From NCBI RefSeq assembly GCF_050436995.1, contig NC_134746.1:14320501-14384500 (forward strand): a stretch of 64,000 bases of DNA. The letters run 5' to 3'. The stretch is from Anticarsia gemmatalis. Taxonomy: Eukaryota; Arthropoda; Insecta; Lepidoptera; Erebidae. A program made the position numbers and the translations under genes. The notes under the pieces are model-generated. The model was given only the letters and a program-made list of their open reading frames with translations. It searched no databases and was not told where the DNA came from. This document shows, piece by piece, positions 23,335-32,998 of this stretch (within the stretch, counting starts at the first letter, position 1; each line of letters opens with the position of its first letter).

Positions 23335-23480
23335 TGTCCTTGTGAGTTGGCAGTTTGGCAGCTTGAGGCTCAGTCACGCGCGAGCTGCGCGCGCGCACGG
23401 TCGTGTTGTCACTCGTGTTCCGTGCGTCGCGATCGACAAACGTCTATTTCGTGTCGAACTTTAAATTGGATCATTGTTTC
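23335..23480 (+). promoter_or_regulatory. CpG-rich putative promoter upstream of the EEIG1-like gene
   Basis: A CpG-dense stretch (23370-23450) contains TCAGTC at 23370-23375, matching the arthropod TCAGT initiator, followed by TGCGCGCGCGCA and a GC-rich, ATG-free leader of the kind seen in insect 5' untranslated exons. It is about 2.6 kb upstream of the coding exon on the same strand. I could not pick a convincing donor at its 3' end. It may be the start of a non-coding first exon or an alternative promoter. Confidence 0.35.
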
Positions 23481-25650
23481 CTTTAGTGTTTCTTATTGTG
23501 TACGGACTTTTTTAAATGTTTGGCTTTCATACCAGTACGTATTTTTTTAATTTTTTACAAAAGGTTTTTGTTGTTCTATGTGTACTTTGTGACAAAATCT
23601 CGTTCGATTTGTATGGAATAAATACGGGTTTGTAAATCGACAATTTGTTCGCGTGGTATGTCGATACTGTATAAGCATAACTAGTTTTTCAAAGTTATTT
23701 CCTAATTTACTCGAAATGCGTAGACTACTAAATTTAATTTGAATTTACTTTTAATATTTTTTATATACGTCGCTGAAACTTGGATTTATTGTGCAATTGT
23801 TTTAAGTTTCAAATACTTTCTCACGTTAAATTCTGAAGTTAAATGGTAAGAAAATTACAAACTCAGAATTGCAACTTAAAATTATCGTATTTTTCTGAGA
23901 GGTGAACAAGGGTTTTTTCCCAATAAACTGTAATTTATCCAGTACTCTACTTAAACGTACAGCGGTCCTTAACAGCTGATATAGACTATCCAGATTAATT
24001 ACTTTTAAAGTTTTATTGATTTTGTCTTTACTCCCAAGTTTTCAGCAATTTTTTTTCACGCTCCTATTGCAAAATGATTGCTATCTGGAACAGATAACCA
24101 AAACCTTGACCACGAAACTGCTATTCTAAGGATATAATATCATAACGTCAGCCTGAAGATACTAGTAACTATCCAGGGAAATGAGTGCACTACACAGGCT
24201 TCATTTATACCTAGTTAATCCATCTGTATGCAATGTTGCACTTGCAATTAGTTTGTATGGTTTCTATAAAACTTACCAACATTTGTCAATGTGTCGTAAC
24301 ACTTTGTATCATGGACATTGTAACCATATTGCTTTGTGAAGTGTTTTCAAAATATTGTCTGACTGCGGGAGTTTCTGTGATGCACTCTCATGTGTCGTTC
24401 TTGTTTGTGTGTTCGTTTTATAGTGGATACTGGAATGGCTTTGAATGAAATTGTGATAGGAATGAGTGTCTTAGGGATTCTAGTAAGTAATAATAATTAA
24501 TTGTGTTCGTTATATACAGACGCGTGTCCTGTGTCTGTTTGAGTTTAAGGAAATTTACTTTTATAAAAAAAAAATACAGTAAAATATCGTATGCTTAGTG
24601 ATCAATCTATTGGCAAAGTTGGTCAAGCCGCCCGATAGGCTTTTAACATGGGTTAAAGACTGTTTCATAATAAAATTTAAGTTAAAATATGTTGATGATG
24701 TTCTAAATATTTTTTATTCAGATTAACAAATAGATTGTCGATCGTCTCAAAGTTACTCCGATTTAAAGCTAAAATTAATTATAGAAATAACAAATTTATG
24801 TTTAACCTTCGAATAGTATTAATTAAAACGATCATCGAAATATAACACCCAATAACTTCGCAATCGTATTAAATCAATATTTCGTTAACATTTCATCAAG
24901 ATCATTTAAATTGCATCTTTAGAGCAGATTATTTCATGTAAATAAGTGGAAACATATAATATAGATGCGAGAACAGAACAGAGCAGAAACACATGCATAT
25001 GTATGTATTCTGGAGATTACTCTTCTATATTGAAATCGGTCGTTGCAACAGATGTCGCGTATTAAACAGTTGAATACATTTCTTACAGCTTTTCCATATG
25101 TTTTGTAAGATTTTTATTTCATTTCGTTTGCATAAATCTGTTTCTCCGCTGTTGGATACTGTGACTTTGTGATGAATCGTTTGTAATAACGTTGTTTTTA
25201 TTTAGTCCGCTACGTAAAGCTTTATGCCTACTTATATTACTTTGAAAATCATAAGTTATAATTAATATTTAGTTTTATCTGTATTGAGTATGTGACAATG
25301 CTATTATATAAATGGGTATAAAGTGTATAATTGGTAAAATGGTAACCGTTGAACAGTTATATTTTGTCTCGAAACTGGTACAGTAGCGAGCGTATCGCGC
25401 CAATCTCAGCCCACTTGTAATAGCGCACAAATCAGCCGTTTTAATCGTATCTCTCTTACGAAACCACCGAGAGATACCACGTGACCTTGAACGCAGGAAA
25501 CTCAGATAAACCCGAACCATACTATTTTTTGCTCCGCCTAAAAAATCTCATTACACAAATTGCGCAACTGAAAATAACTCGCTATCTCAAGCCAGATACC
25601 ATTTGTAGGACTAACCTTCTTTCTTGTTATCTTAATGTGCTGAACCATCA
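23481..25650. other. Non-coding, nothing recognised
   Basis: AT-rich DNA between the CpG island and the coding exon. No repeat family recognised. Open frames at 24233-24448 (+) and 25275-25520 (-) carry no recognisable domain. Confidence 0.5.
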
Positions 25651-25756
25651 ATTCTCTGTTCCAGACTAATGACACCGGCAGCTATGCGACTGATGGTCGG
25701 TCACCACTCGCTATCGAACCACGGCGATCCTCGGGGGACGCGACTGCGTTGATGCC
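25651..25756 (+). promoter_or_regulatory. Acceptor-like site and short upstream open frame
   Basis: TTCTCTGTTCCAG, ending at 25664, is a strong acceptor-like sequence. The GC-richer DNA after it contains an ATG-started frame of 27 codons (25670-25753) ending TGA. If transcripts of the EEIG1-like gene splice in here, the leader would carry this upstream open frame before the main ATG at 25982. This is speculative: the same region could simply be promoter-proximal DNA. Confidence 0.3.
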
Positions 25757-25857
25757 GAAATAATCACACATCTACTTAGATAGGCGTTTTGTATTTTACA
25801 TTTGAAAGTAGTTCATTTACACGTGCGTTGCTGGAACACACATGTGAAGTGAAGTGT

Positions 25858-25981
25858 AGTGGCAGTGAGTGTCAGTCAGTGCTGAGTGGTGCAGCGTGGT
25901 GCTGCGTGGTGCTGCGGTACAGTGGTAGTGAGCGTGCGGGCCGGGGGGGCGCTGGGGGCGGGGCCTGATGTTGGCGGCGTC
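25858..25981 (+). promoter_or_regulatory. Leader/core promoter region of the EEIG1-like gene
   Basis: It contains TCAGTCAGT at 25872-25880 (two overlapping arthropod initiator words), three tandem copies of the decamer GTGGTGCWGC at 25886-25915, and a G-run block at 25938-25963 with four G-tracts of 3, 7, 5 and 4 bases. That block could fold as a G-quadruplex in DNA or in the transcript 18 bases before the start codon. An in-frame TGA at 25883 closes the frame upstream, and there is no in-frame ATG between it and 25982. Whether 25874 is a true start site, or these bases are internal to a longer leader exon, is not decided by sequence. Confidence 0.5.
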
Positions 25982-26127
25982 ATGGCCTTCATGACGAAGA
26001 AGAAGCGGTACAAGTTCGGGGTGCAGTGCTGCCTGGAGGAGCTTACCGAGGTGCCTTTCGTGTCGGCGGTGCTGTTCGCTAAAGTCCGACTGCTCGACGG
26101 CGGCAACTTCCAGGAACATTCTAGCAG
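25982..26127 (+). CDS. EEIG1/FAM102 family protein, first coding exon (N-terminal C2 domain)
   Basis: This exon encodes the first 48 residues plus two bases of the next codon. The product opens MAFMTKKKRYKF, then LEELTEVPFV (about residues 19-28) and VLFAKVRLLDGGNF (about 31-44), ending in His-Ser-Ser. This is the start of the NT-C2 domain of early-estrogen-induced gene 1 proteins (vertebrate FAM102A and FAM102B), a membrane-associated C2-like fold. The family is known from estrogen response and osteoclast signalling in vertebrates; its insect role is not known to me. The ATG has G at -3 and +4, a good context. The donor GTCAGT follows at 26128, and the split codon begins AG, fitting the Arg that follows Ser-Ser in family members (phase 2). 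The remaining domain and the long low-complexity tail of the family are outside this exon. I found no second exon downstream to 64000. Confidence 0.85.
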
Positions 26128-27570
26128 GTCAGTCTTACAAATATTCTTTTGTCATTCTTTTTAACAAAAACTTTTTGTGTACAAACGACACGTCGTTAGG
26201 TGTTATCCAAGAATACAAGTGTCGATAAAAAGCAATCTGTTTGGGTTTTTCGACGCGAGATAATAAATAATTTTCGCTGTCAGACGTTGCCTGATAAAAA
26301 CTGGCCACATAAGCTCGGGATTTAGATAAACTTGTGACCTTTGGCGCTTTTATGTCTATGTTTATTTTATGCGTCAGATTGTTCGCTGGAATTCTGAAAT
26401 ATCAGCGCTATTTTATATCTGTGAATAAGGTTTATAGGCCTAGAGACCTGCTTAGTAGAAGATGCTAAAATATATACAGTTTCGTCTTGTTTTCAGCAGA
26501 AATGATACATATCTTAAATACATACAACCAGTATTCGAGAATACAGATTCTATGGTTTTTCTGAGCGGTATTTTTGTAGTGTCATCGTATAAATATGTGT
26601 ATTATGTAACTGGTTATTAATTTAATATTCTATTAGAAGTGGGACTATTTGTTACCGGACCTAATGTTTAATTTGTTGTATCAAGCATAGACGCCCACAT
26701 ACAACTTTGTTTATAGCACGACAAATAATAGATTGTCTTTCATTGTATTATATTTTTCTTCACTAAAGAAAGTACTTTGTTGTTGTCGTTATTTGTCGTA
26801 AGGCAGTTGTCATGTGATGACAAATGATTCGACGATTTGTTGCTTATTATTGACGTACATAAATATGACAAATAAATAATAAATTGTGATGTATTGTATA
26901 ATATCACTTTTGGAAGTGTTAAAGATTACGATTACAACGTTTCATGAATTTTATCTTTTTATATCATCATATCTTTTTAAACATAAGAATAGTGGGATGA
27001 AAATGTTTTCAGAACATTAATTAATTAGTCCCAGCTTAATTTTGTTCGAGGAAATGCTTACTACAATGAACATGGTCTCCTTGTCTTATATTTTCCTCCC
27101 AAAAATCACCAATTTTAGAGTTCTAAGTGTCCATTTTGTATAGTACTTTTAACTGGTTGTAACACAAATACATAATGAGTTTAAAATTAGTTTAAATACA
27201 ATGTTTACTTACGTTTAAAGAGAACTCCATTAGTAGTTCTTTACAATAGTCTTAAGACTCGTTCATTTAGCTATTTTGTTAGATTAGTTGGTTCTTAGGT
27301 AATGTTCACTTGCGACATAATTGCGATCGGTTACAAAATGCTGGTCTAAGAATAGTGTCGTTTTGTTGTCGCAAGGGTCCACTGCAGAGCATAAATCAAA
27401 TTGTCATTAATCTGGCACGACGGGTGAGATGGAGCTGTACCACGCCTTGTGCAATTATATTCCTCTTAGAGAAGCTATCTGGATATGGATAGGTTTTTAC
27501 GTACATAGTAATTAGCTCAGACACAGACAGTGACATAATAGACTCTGCTTTTTGTAATCCGTAGTTGCAT
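26128..27570. other. Intronic DNA, nothing recognised
   Basis: AT-rich. The word TTTGTCGT and variants recur around 26720-26880 without a regular period. The open frame at 27310-27492 is not recognisable. Confidence 0.5.
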
Positions 27571-27572
27571 TT

Positions 27573-27820
27573 TTAACCGACTTCGACAAAAGAAGGAGGC
27601 TCCAAAAATAACAATATTTGTAACTATATTATAAACAATCTTGTATGGTAAAGACACAAGCCGTACTTATCTACATTTTGATAAGTGTTTTTAAAAGATT
27701 AGTAAAATAAATATAAATAAATAAATAAATATTGTTGGACAACTCACACACGGAAAGGAAGAACAATTATTTTTGTCATTTAAGTTTATTTTGTTACATT
27801 ATTTGTTTGAAGTCGATTTT
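27573..27820. mobile_element. MITE-like element with AACCGACTTC ends
   Basis: The left end TTTTTAACCGACTTCG at about 27570-27585 and the right end GTTTGAAGTCGATTTTT at about 27805-27821 are inverted copies (AACCGACTTC against GAAGTCGATT). This end sequence is a frequent repeat terminus in Lepidoptera. The interior carries an AAATA microsatellite (27705-27732) and a fragment, TTGGACAACTCACACACGG, of the repeat also found at 44.7 and 50.2 kb. It is non-coding. Confidence 0.55.
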
Positions 27821-28130
27821 TTTTATATAAGAACTCTAAATAGCGTGGCCCTTCTCAATGAAGGTTCACCAAGTTTTACTCTATTTAAAATTCACTAAAC
27901 GATTTTGCCAGGACATAAACCCGTCGAGTATGATAACGAATTGAATCCAGTGGTAGTTTTAATTTCACGCTCAATAGCGTCGGGCCTCGGGCGATGCTAA
28001 ATAATTACCTCACCGACACGATCCGATGTTTTTTGCGCACTCGTCGAGGTAAAAAATAACGTGAAAATGCGTATAATTGATAGCGAATCACCATACGCTT
28101 GGAGCTAGCATGTCATTGGTTAATTGATTG
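27821..28130. other. Intronic DNA, nothing recognised
   Basis: A slightly GC-richer patch occurs around 27965-28045. No gene or repeat identified. Confidence 0.45.
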
Positions 28131-28470
28131 AGATCTGGGGGCACGGAAGTGCCCCCGCAAGTCGAGCAAAAAAAAAGCGGCACGGCCGTAACATCCTTTT
28201 CTCGAAGCAATTCGGGCTATTTTTGACACCCCTATAATTTCGTTGTGGATAAAACAAGAAGCCTGGATTTTCAGCAACTAATTAGTCATTGTATAAACAC
28301 GGTATATTTAAAATTTCAGTCAATTTGAACCAGTGGTTTAAGAATGACAACTTGTTAAAATTTTGAATTTTGTCACTCACTGATTCACTGATTCACTGAC
28401 TCACTGACTCACCGATCATCAAAAGTCTAAGGTACTTCTAGCAGACTTAGAAGCTTAAATTTTAGAATAC
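28131..28470. repeat. Unclassified dispersed-repeat-like segment with hairpin and octamer array
   Basis: It starts with a perfect hairpin at 28137-28156 (GGGGGCAC, GGAA loop, GTGCCCCC). It continues through an A-run and GCGGCACGGCCGTAACATCC, and carries five tandem octamers TCACTGAY at 28377-28416. The combination looks like a lepidopteran dispersed repeat I have seen before, but I cannot name its class. No coding signal. Confidence 0.45.
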
Positions 28471-28820
28471 AAATAGGGTTTAGTGTCTTAATCATGGGAA
28501 AAATGTAATATTTTCTAATTTCGGTCCAGTTTTCTTAATACACCAACTGCAACAATAACTTTGTAATCCTATATAAATGTATAAGATTACAAGGTTACAT
28601 TTGCAGTTAATGAATTATTATTACTGTAGAAAATAAAATAAATAGGTGTAAATAGGTACCTACTATATGAGGCATAACGGGAGGGGGTATAGGGTGTGTA
28701 AGGATGTTTAGCCCATGAAACTGAACAACATTCCCATAGGAAAATATGTTGAATTATGAAAAAAAAAAACGTCTTTCCATACAAATTGGACTTATGTTCG
28801 CTCTACAAAAAGAAGTGAGA

Positions 28821-29282
28821 TGCCACCAAAAACATTCTGTAAAAACCTCAAGTCTCGCCGTAAAAAGTTGTGAGATCTATATAATACCAAGTCGATTAAT
28901 CTATTTAGTCTCTACTTAAAGGACCTTCTGTCTTAAGTTATAACGTATGTTATTATCATGCCAATTAAAAAAAATACCTTTAAAACAAATAGATCGACTT
29001 GGTCATCGCAAGAAAACACAAATTCGCCATTAACATTTCAGGAGTATTAACTTCTCGTCGTGCTGATTAGTGTGATACTAATAATTAAATCATGCGATGG
29101 CCAGGTCGGTCTATTTGTTTTAAAGGTATTTTTTTTAATTGGCATGATAATAACATACGTTATAACTTAAGACAGAAGGTCCTTTAAGTAGAGACTAAAT
29201 AGATTAATCGACTTGGTATTATATAGATCTCACAACTTTTTACGGCGAGACTTGAGGTTTTTACAGAATGTTTTTGGTGGCA
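28821..29282. mobile_element. Foldback/MITE with perfect 190-bp arms
   Basis: The left arm 28821-29010 and right arm 29093-29282 are reverse complements with an 82-bp spacer. By eye the outer roughly 165 bases of the arms are identical. Differences are confined to three positions next to the spacer, and each of those would still pair as G-U in RNA. The ends read TGCCACCAAAAACATTC and its complement. Each arm also contains a smaller internal inverted pair built on CCAAGTCGAT. A clear target-site duplication was not found. Because it lies in the putative intron it would be copied into pre-mRNA as a long hairpin. Confidence 0.85.
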
Positions 29283-30455
29283 TAATCATTTCCTGAAAGC
29301 TTTGCGTTGAAGTGTATTACGTATATTCACCATCGATTCTATAAAGCCTTATAGGCGATAATTTTTGCGTATTTTTTTTTGTTCTGGTTGCTATACTATC
29401 TGGAAACACTTTTTCACTTCAGGCTGCGCACTAAGTAACAAAGTCTTCTAGTAACTGCTAAGTACCCTTTTGAACGATGCAGCGTTTGAAAAGTCGCTTA
29501 AATAAGTTTTTTGAACAGTCATCGAATGGCATTTCGAAAATAAATATTGCATCATATGATCTTGAGTTGTAAATTACGACTTCATCCTGTTACTTTAAAA
29601 AAGATTCAAAACATTCCTTGCTCAATGGCAACACATCATATCCTGACTGTTGACATTCGCGTGACCTTGTCTAAAAGTCAAGTTCAGCTCGCTACCGTTC
29701 AAAGAACCCCTGTTTACCTTCGACAGAATAACTTACCCTTTAATGGGGTCGCCTCTTTAACATTTACCGCTGAAGCTTGCTGATACAGCGGCCATGTTTA
29801 TTTTTGACGACAAAAGGGAGAATTCCCGTTTATACGTTTAATTATATCAAATTTAATTAGCTTATCTATAAAGTCAGTTGTTTTTATTACGAGTTTTTCC
29901 TTCCCTGCAGAAGTTGCAGTGTTAAGAGAAAATATTATTAAATTAATTTTATTATTTCTTCATTCATCATTGTCAATTTCAACTGAAACTTAGGTCAGAT
30001 GAAAATGTTGTTATGCAACTCTGTCCTCGCTTTCGCTTCGTCACACTTTTCGTTTATTTGGCTTTCAATCATTATTCCAATCAATCCTTTTTTTTACGTG
30101 TTTTTCCAACCAAGCCTTTGTTGCAATTAGTTTAGAAATGCTTAAGTAGCCAACAATATGTCAGCACTTCGCCAGAATTGCATCAATAAAAGTTTAAGTT
30201 CCTCTCAACACTTTTAAGACTTATCTATTTACTCCAAAGTTTATATAAGTAACTGTCAAAAGTTTCCCTTTCTCCCGAAGCGGGTCAAATTGTTCGAGAG
30301 TTATTAATTAAATACAACTGTGAAGTGTCGTTCTCAGATAACGATTTGTTGAAAACTTGAAACTCGGGATTCGGTAATGCGCATCGTCATTGCGTTCATC
30401 AATCTTATGCCGCTGTGATTTAATGAAACCATTGACTGTTTAAGATAAGATTTCA
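29283..30455. other. Intronic DNA, nothing recognised
   Basis: AT-rich. The open frame 29547-29783 (+) is not recognisable. Confidence 0.5.
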
Positions 30456-30486
30456 TCCATACTAATATTATAAATGCGAAAGTAAC

Positions 30487-30557
<71 letters not shown>

Positions 30558-30975
30558 GCTACTCAATCACGTCTAAACTACCGAACCAATTTGCATGAAA
30601 TTTGGTATGGAGATATTTTGATACCCGAGAAAGGACATAGGCTACTTTTTACCCCGGGAAAATGACGCATTTCCCGGGAAAATTAAGAAAATTCAACGAA
30701 GTCGCGAAAAATCAATATTATAATGACATTAAATTAACAAAATTCCGTTGCCATGGCAACTGTTTTAATGGCGGATATGCCTTAGCGCGACTTCGTTATA
30801 CTAAGAGATATAAATAATTTTGAGATTATTTTTCGTGAAAAAAAGCATATTTTATATCATCACGCTACGACCAATAGGAGCAGAGTAGGTAACAGTAAAA
30901 AGTGTTACAAAAACATGGAAAATTCTGACCCATTCTCTCTTATGTGACGCAAGCGAAGTTGCGCGGGTCAGCTAG
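30456..30975 (+). mobile_element. Helitron-like element, 520 bp, carrying a (TCTG) microsatellite
   Basis: It begins TCCATACTAATATTATAAAT and ends GTTGCGCGGGTCAGCTAG, preceded by A (30455) and followed by T (30976), the Helitron A|T target. A 3' hairpin CGCAA-GCGAAG-TTGCG lies 11 bases before the CTAG end, the expected position. It contains eighteen perfect TCTG repeats and a body with ACCGAACCAATTTGCATGAA and CCCGGGAAAA. It has no Rep/helicase coding capacity, so it is non-autonomous. The 3' end is shared with the copies at 38454, 53813, 54100 and 62273. Confidence 0.8.
30487..30558. repeat. (TCTG)18 microsatellite
   Basis: Eighteen perfect tandem TCTG units near the 5' end of the Helitron-like element. 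Tetranucleotide arrays at this place are typical of this element type in Lepidoptera. Confidence 0.95.
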
Positions 30976-31985
30976 TTATTATATAAATACAATTTTTTGT
31001 ACATTTCGTTTTCATTCCATATCCTTCTGTAGCGGGCAAGACAGTCAATTTTGTTCGAATAAAAGTAAAGATGGTCTAACAGCTGTTGCAATTGACATCA
31101 ACCATGACCAATTTAAAACTTATCTTTCGTCCGTACGACAGCGCGATAGCAATAACCTAGTACATTTTGGAGTCTGATAACACATTTTCCTCGCCCTTGA
31201 TAAATGGTAAATTATTCAATCTAAGCCAGTGTACCAGGTCGCGATCTCAGTTTGCTATTTCGTGAACATCATATCCTTGTTCGCAATTCAGGGGTCATGA
31301 CCTCCAGTTTGTGAAACGATGTTCGCACACCGTGATGATATAATCCAGCAAAGCGACGCGTTGCGAATCATCAGCCTCTCGTCTGAACAGTGCTCGCGTG
31401 CATACAACTAGTAATTAAGACCTACAAAATTGAAATTGATGATACTAGGAATATGTGACGACACTTGTTGCTGCAAAAAATAAAATGTTATTACATTTGA
31501 GGTATTTTTATAATGGCATCGTGTTACATTTTTGCAATGTGTTGCATGACTGAATTCGTGTATCTTTTTTGAGAGTTGAGAAACAACGAAATTATACTCT
31601 CATGTAAGTAATGATATGATGTATGTACTGATATGATTTATTTTATGAGAGTGCAGCTATTTATAGGAACGTTAACATTGTGAATGCACTTGTTCACGCC
31701 GGGAAAGGAAGTTTTGGACGGATATACAAATAAATACACGACATCTTATCGCAGTGTATGGTTTAGTCACGTGCGGAGGATAAAACGAAGTGACTTAACA
31801 GATTTCTATATAGTGATGCCTATAGTCTAGCTTACGAGACGTCCTTGATGTACGAATATAATCCTACAATGTCATCGCTATTAATTAAAAGCTATGTAGT
31901 ACTTAGTAACTAAGTAAAAACTTTTAGCGCCACACTTGTGTCTTCTAAGCTATTTATTTCAGGCTATCGTAATACCAGCTGATTG
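30976..31985. other. Intronic DNA, nothing recognised
   Basis: No recognised repeat. A GC-moderate stretch at 31215-31400 gives no coding signal. Confidence 0.45.
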
Positions 31986-31998
31986 AATATTCCTCCGG

Positions 31999-32115
31999 CG
32001 ACAAGATGTATGGATGTGAATGAGGCTAGGGAAGTTTGTAAGGATCGTACCAAGTGGCGTTCTTTGGCCTACCCTTATGCGAAAAAGGTGTGATGCCATG
32101 TATGTATGTGTGAAT
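31999..32115 (+). repeat. RTE-like LINE 3' end, family B copy 3 (best copy)
   Basis: The sequence translates, from about 32003, as a short C-terminal peptide beginning TRCMDVNEAREVCKDRTKW and running to a TGA at about 32091-32093, then a 3' UTR with ATGTATGTATG. This Arg-Thr-Lys-Trp-Arg and Ala-Tyr-Pro-Tyr-x-Lys-Lys ending is characteristic of RTE-like reverse transcriptase ORFs in insects. Only the extreme 3' end is present, a typical dead-on-arrival truncation. Confidence 0.75.
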
Positions 32116-32879
32116 ATTCCCTCAATCCTCTATTATAGAAGTTAGATGACCGTGAGTGGTGACCGGACGGCCCCTCGTTATCCAATCGCCGCCGTACCGC
32201 GCCGGACAAGCATTCATATTTAGCACTCGCATCTCTCGCGGTTCATGTGCACTGATTGACTGATGTATCCTGATTTGTTTGTTTTGGAGACTACCAATAT
32301 GTTGCTAAAAATACAGCCTTATTATTACTGGGCGTTTGGTGGCTTTCATTGACCCTGATAGTGTCTTGATATGTGATTGAATTCGCGGCAATGTATTTTT
32401 TTTTTCTAATTTTGTTTTCTTCCAGCTTTTTGCATATTGCACATATTTTCCTGTTTGGTATTCTCTCCTAGAACGTCTATTGCGGATGAGGTTTTCCGTT
32501 ATACTCGTTAGGAGTCCTGTTTGAAATATCCCTTTATCCTATCAGGTTTAACTCTTTTGCCACAAGTTCAGTATTAATGCATCCAATTTGAAAATTAGTT
32601 CACGAAGTCATGTCACAATTACATTGATATTTAAACTAGTTCCCGAGATAAAACACAAATAGTGTCTACTTCCTCTTGCGTTTGCCATGTCGTAACGGTT
32701 CGTACAATCAGTTCTGGGCGCAGGAGATAAGCACATGACCGTGCCCACTTCCTCGGCTCGTCTCACTACCGGCCACTGGGCTTAGTGAGCCGTTGATAAC
32801 TAATATTGATTACTAATGTACATCATTACAATATACTAAATGTTTAATTGTACACAAAAAGTTAAAATAGCTATTTCTA
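32116..32879. other. Intronic DNA with a weak GC patch
   Basis: A CpG-containing stretch at 32150-32245 and another at 32710-32790. No gene or repeat recognised. Confidence 0.45.
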
Positions 32880-32998
32880 TTTTTTTTTAAGTACTGAAGT
32901 CTCCCCACCATGTAATTTGCCATCGTGGTGGACTCTAGGCTTTTCTCATTCTAGGAGGAGACCTTTTTCCACCAGTGGGATAGTAATTGGTTAAATAA
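32880..32998 (+). repeat. Degenerate SINE tail (family S2-like)
   Basis: GTGGTGGACTCTAGGC, TCTAGGAGGAGACC, CCACCAGTGGGATAGTAATT and GGTTAAATAAA align in order with the 3' half of the 51.5-kb SINE (GTGGTGGACTCAAGGC, GGGAGGAGACCC, CAGCAGTGGGACAGTAATGG). It is old and diverged. Confidence 0.5.

Noticed and set aside
25886..25981. Possible N-terminal extension of the EEIG1-like protein upstream of 25982
   Set aside because: The frame is open back to 25886 but starts with GTG, not ATG, and an in-frame TGA lies at 25883. Family proteins begin with Met-Ala-Phe, matching 25982.
28821..29282. Assembly artefact explanation for the perfect foldback
   Set aside because: It was considered because identity is so high, but the distinct spacer and loop-proximal differences argue for a real element. 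Reads are still needed to be sure.
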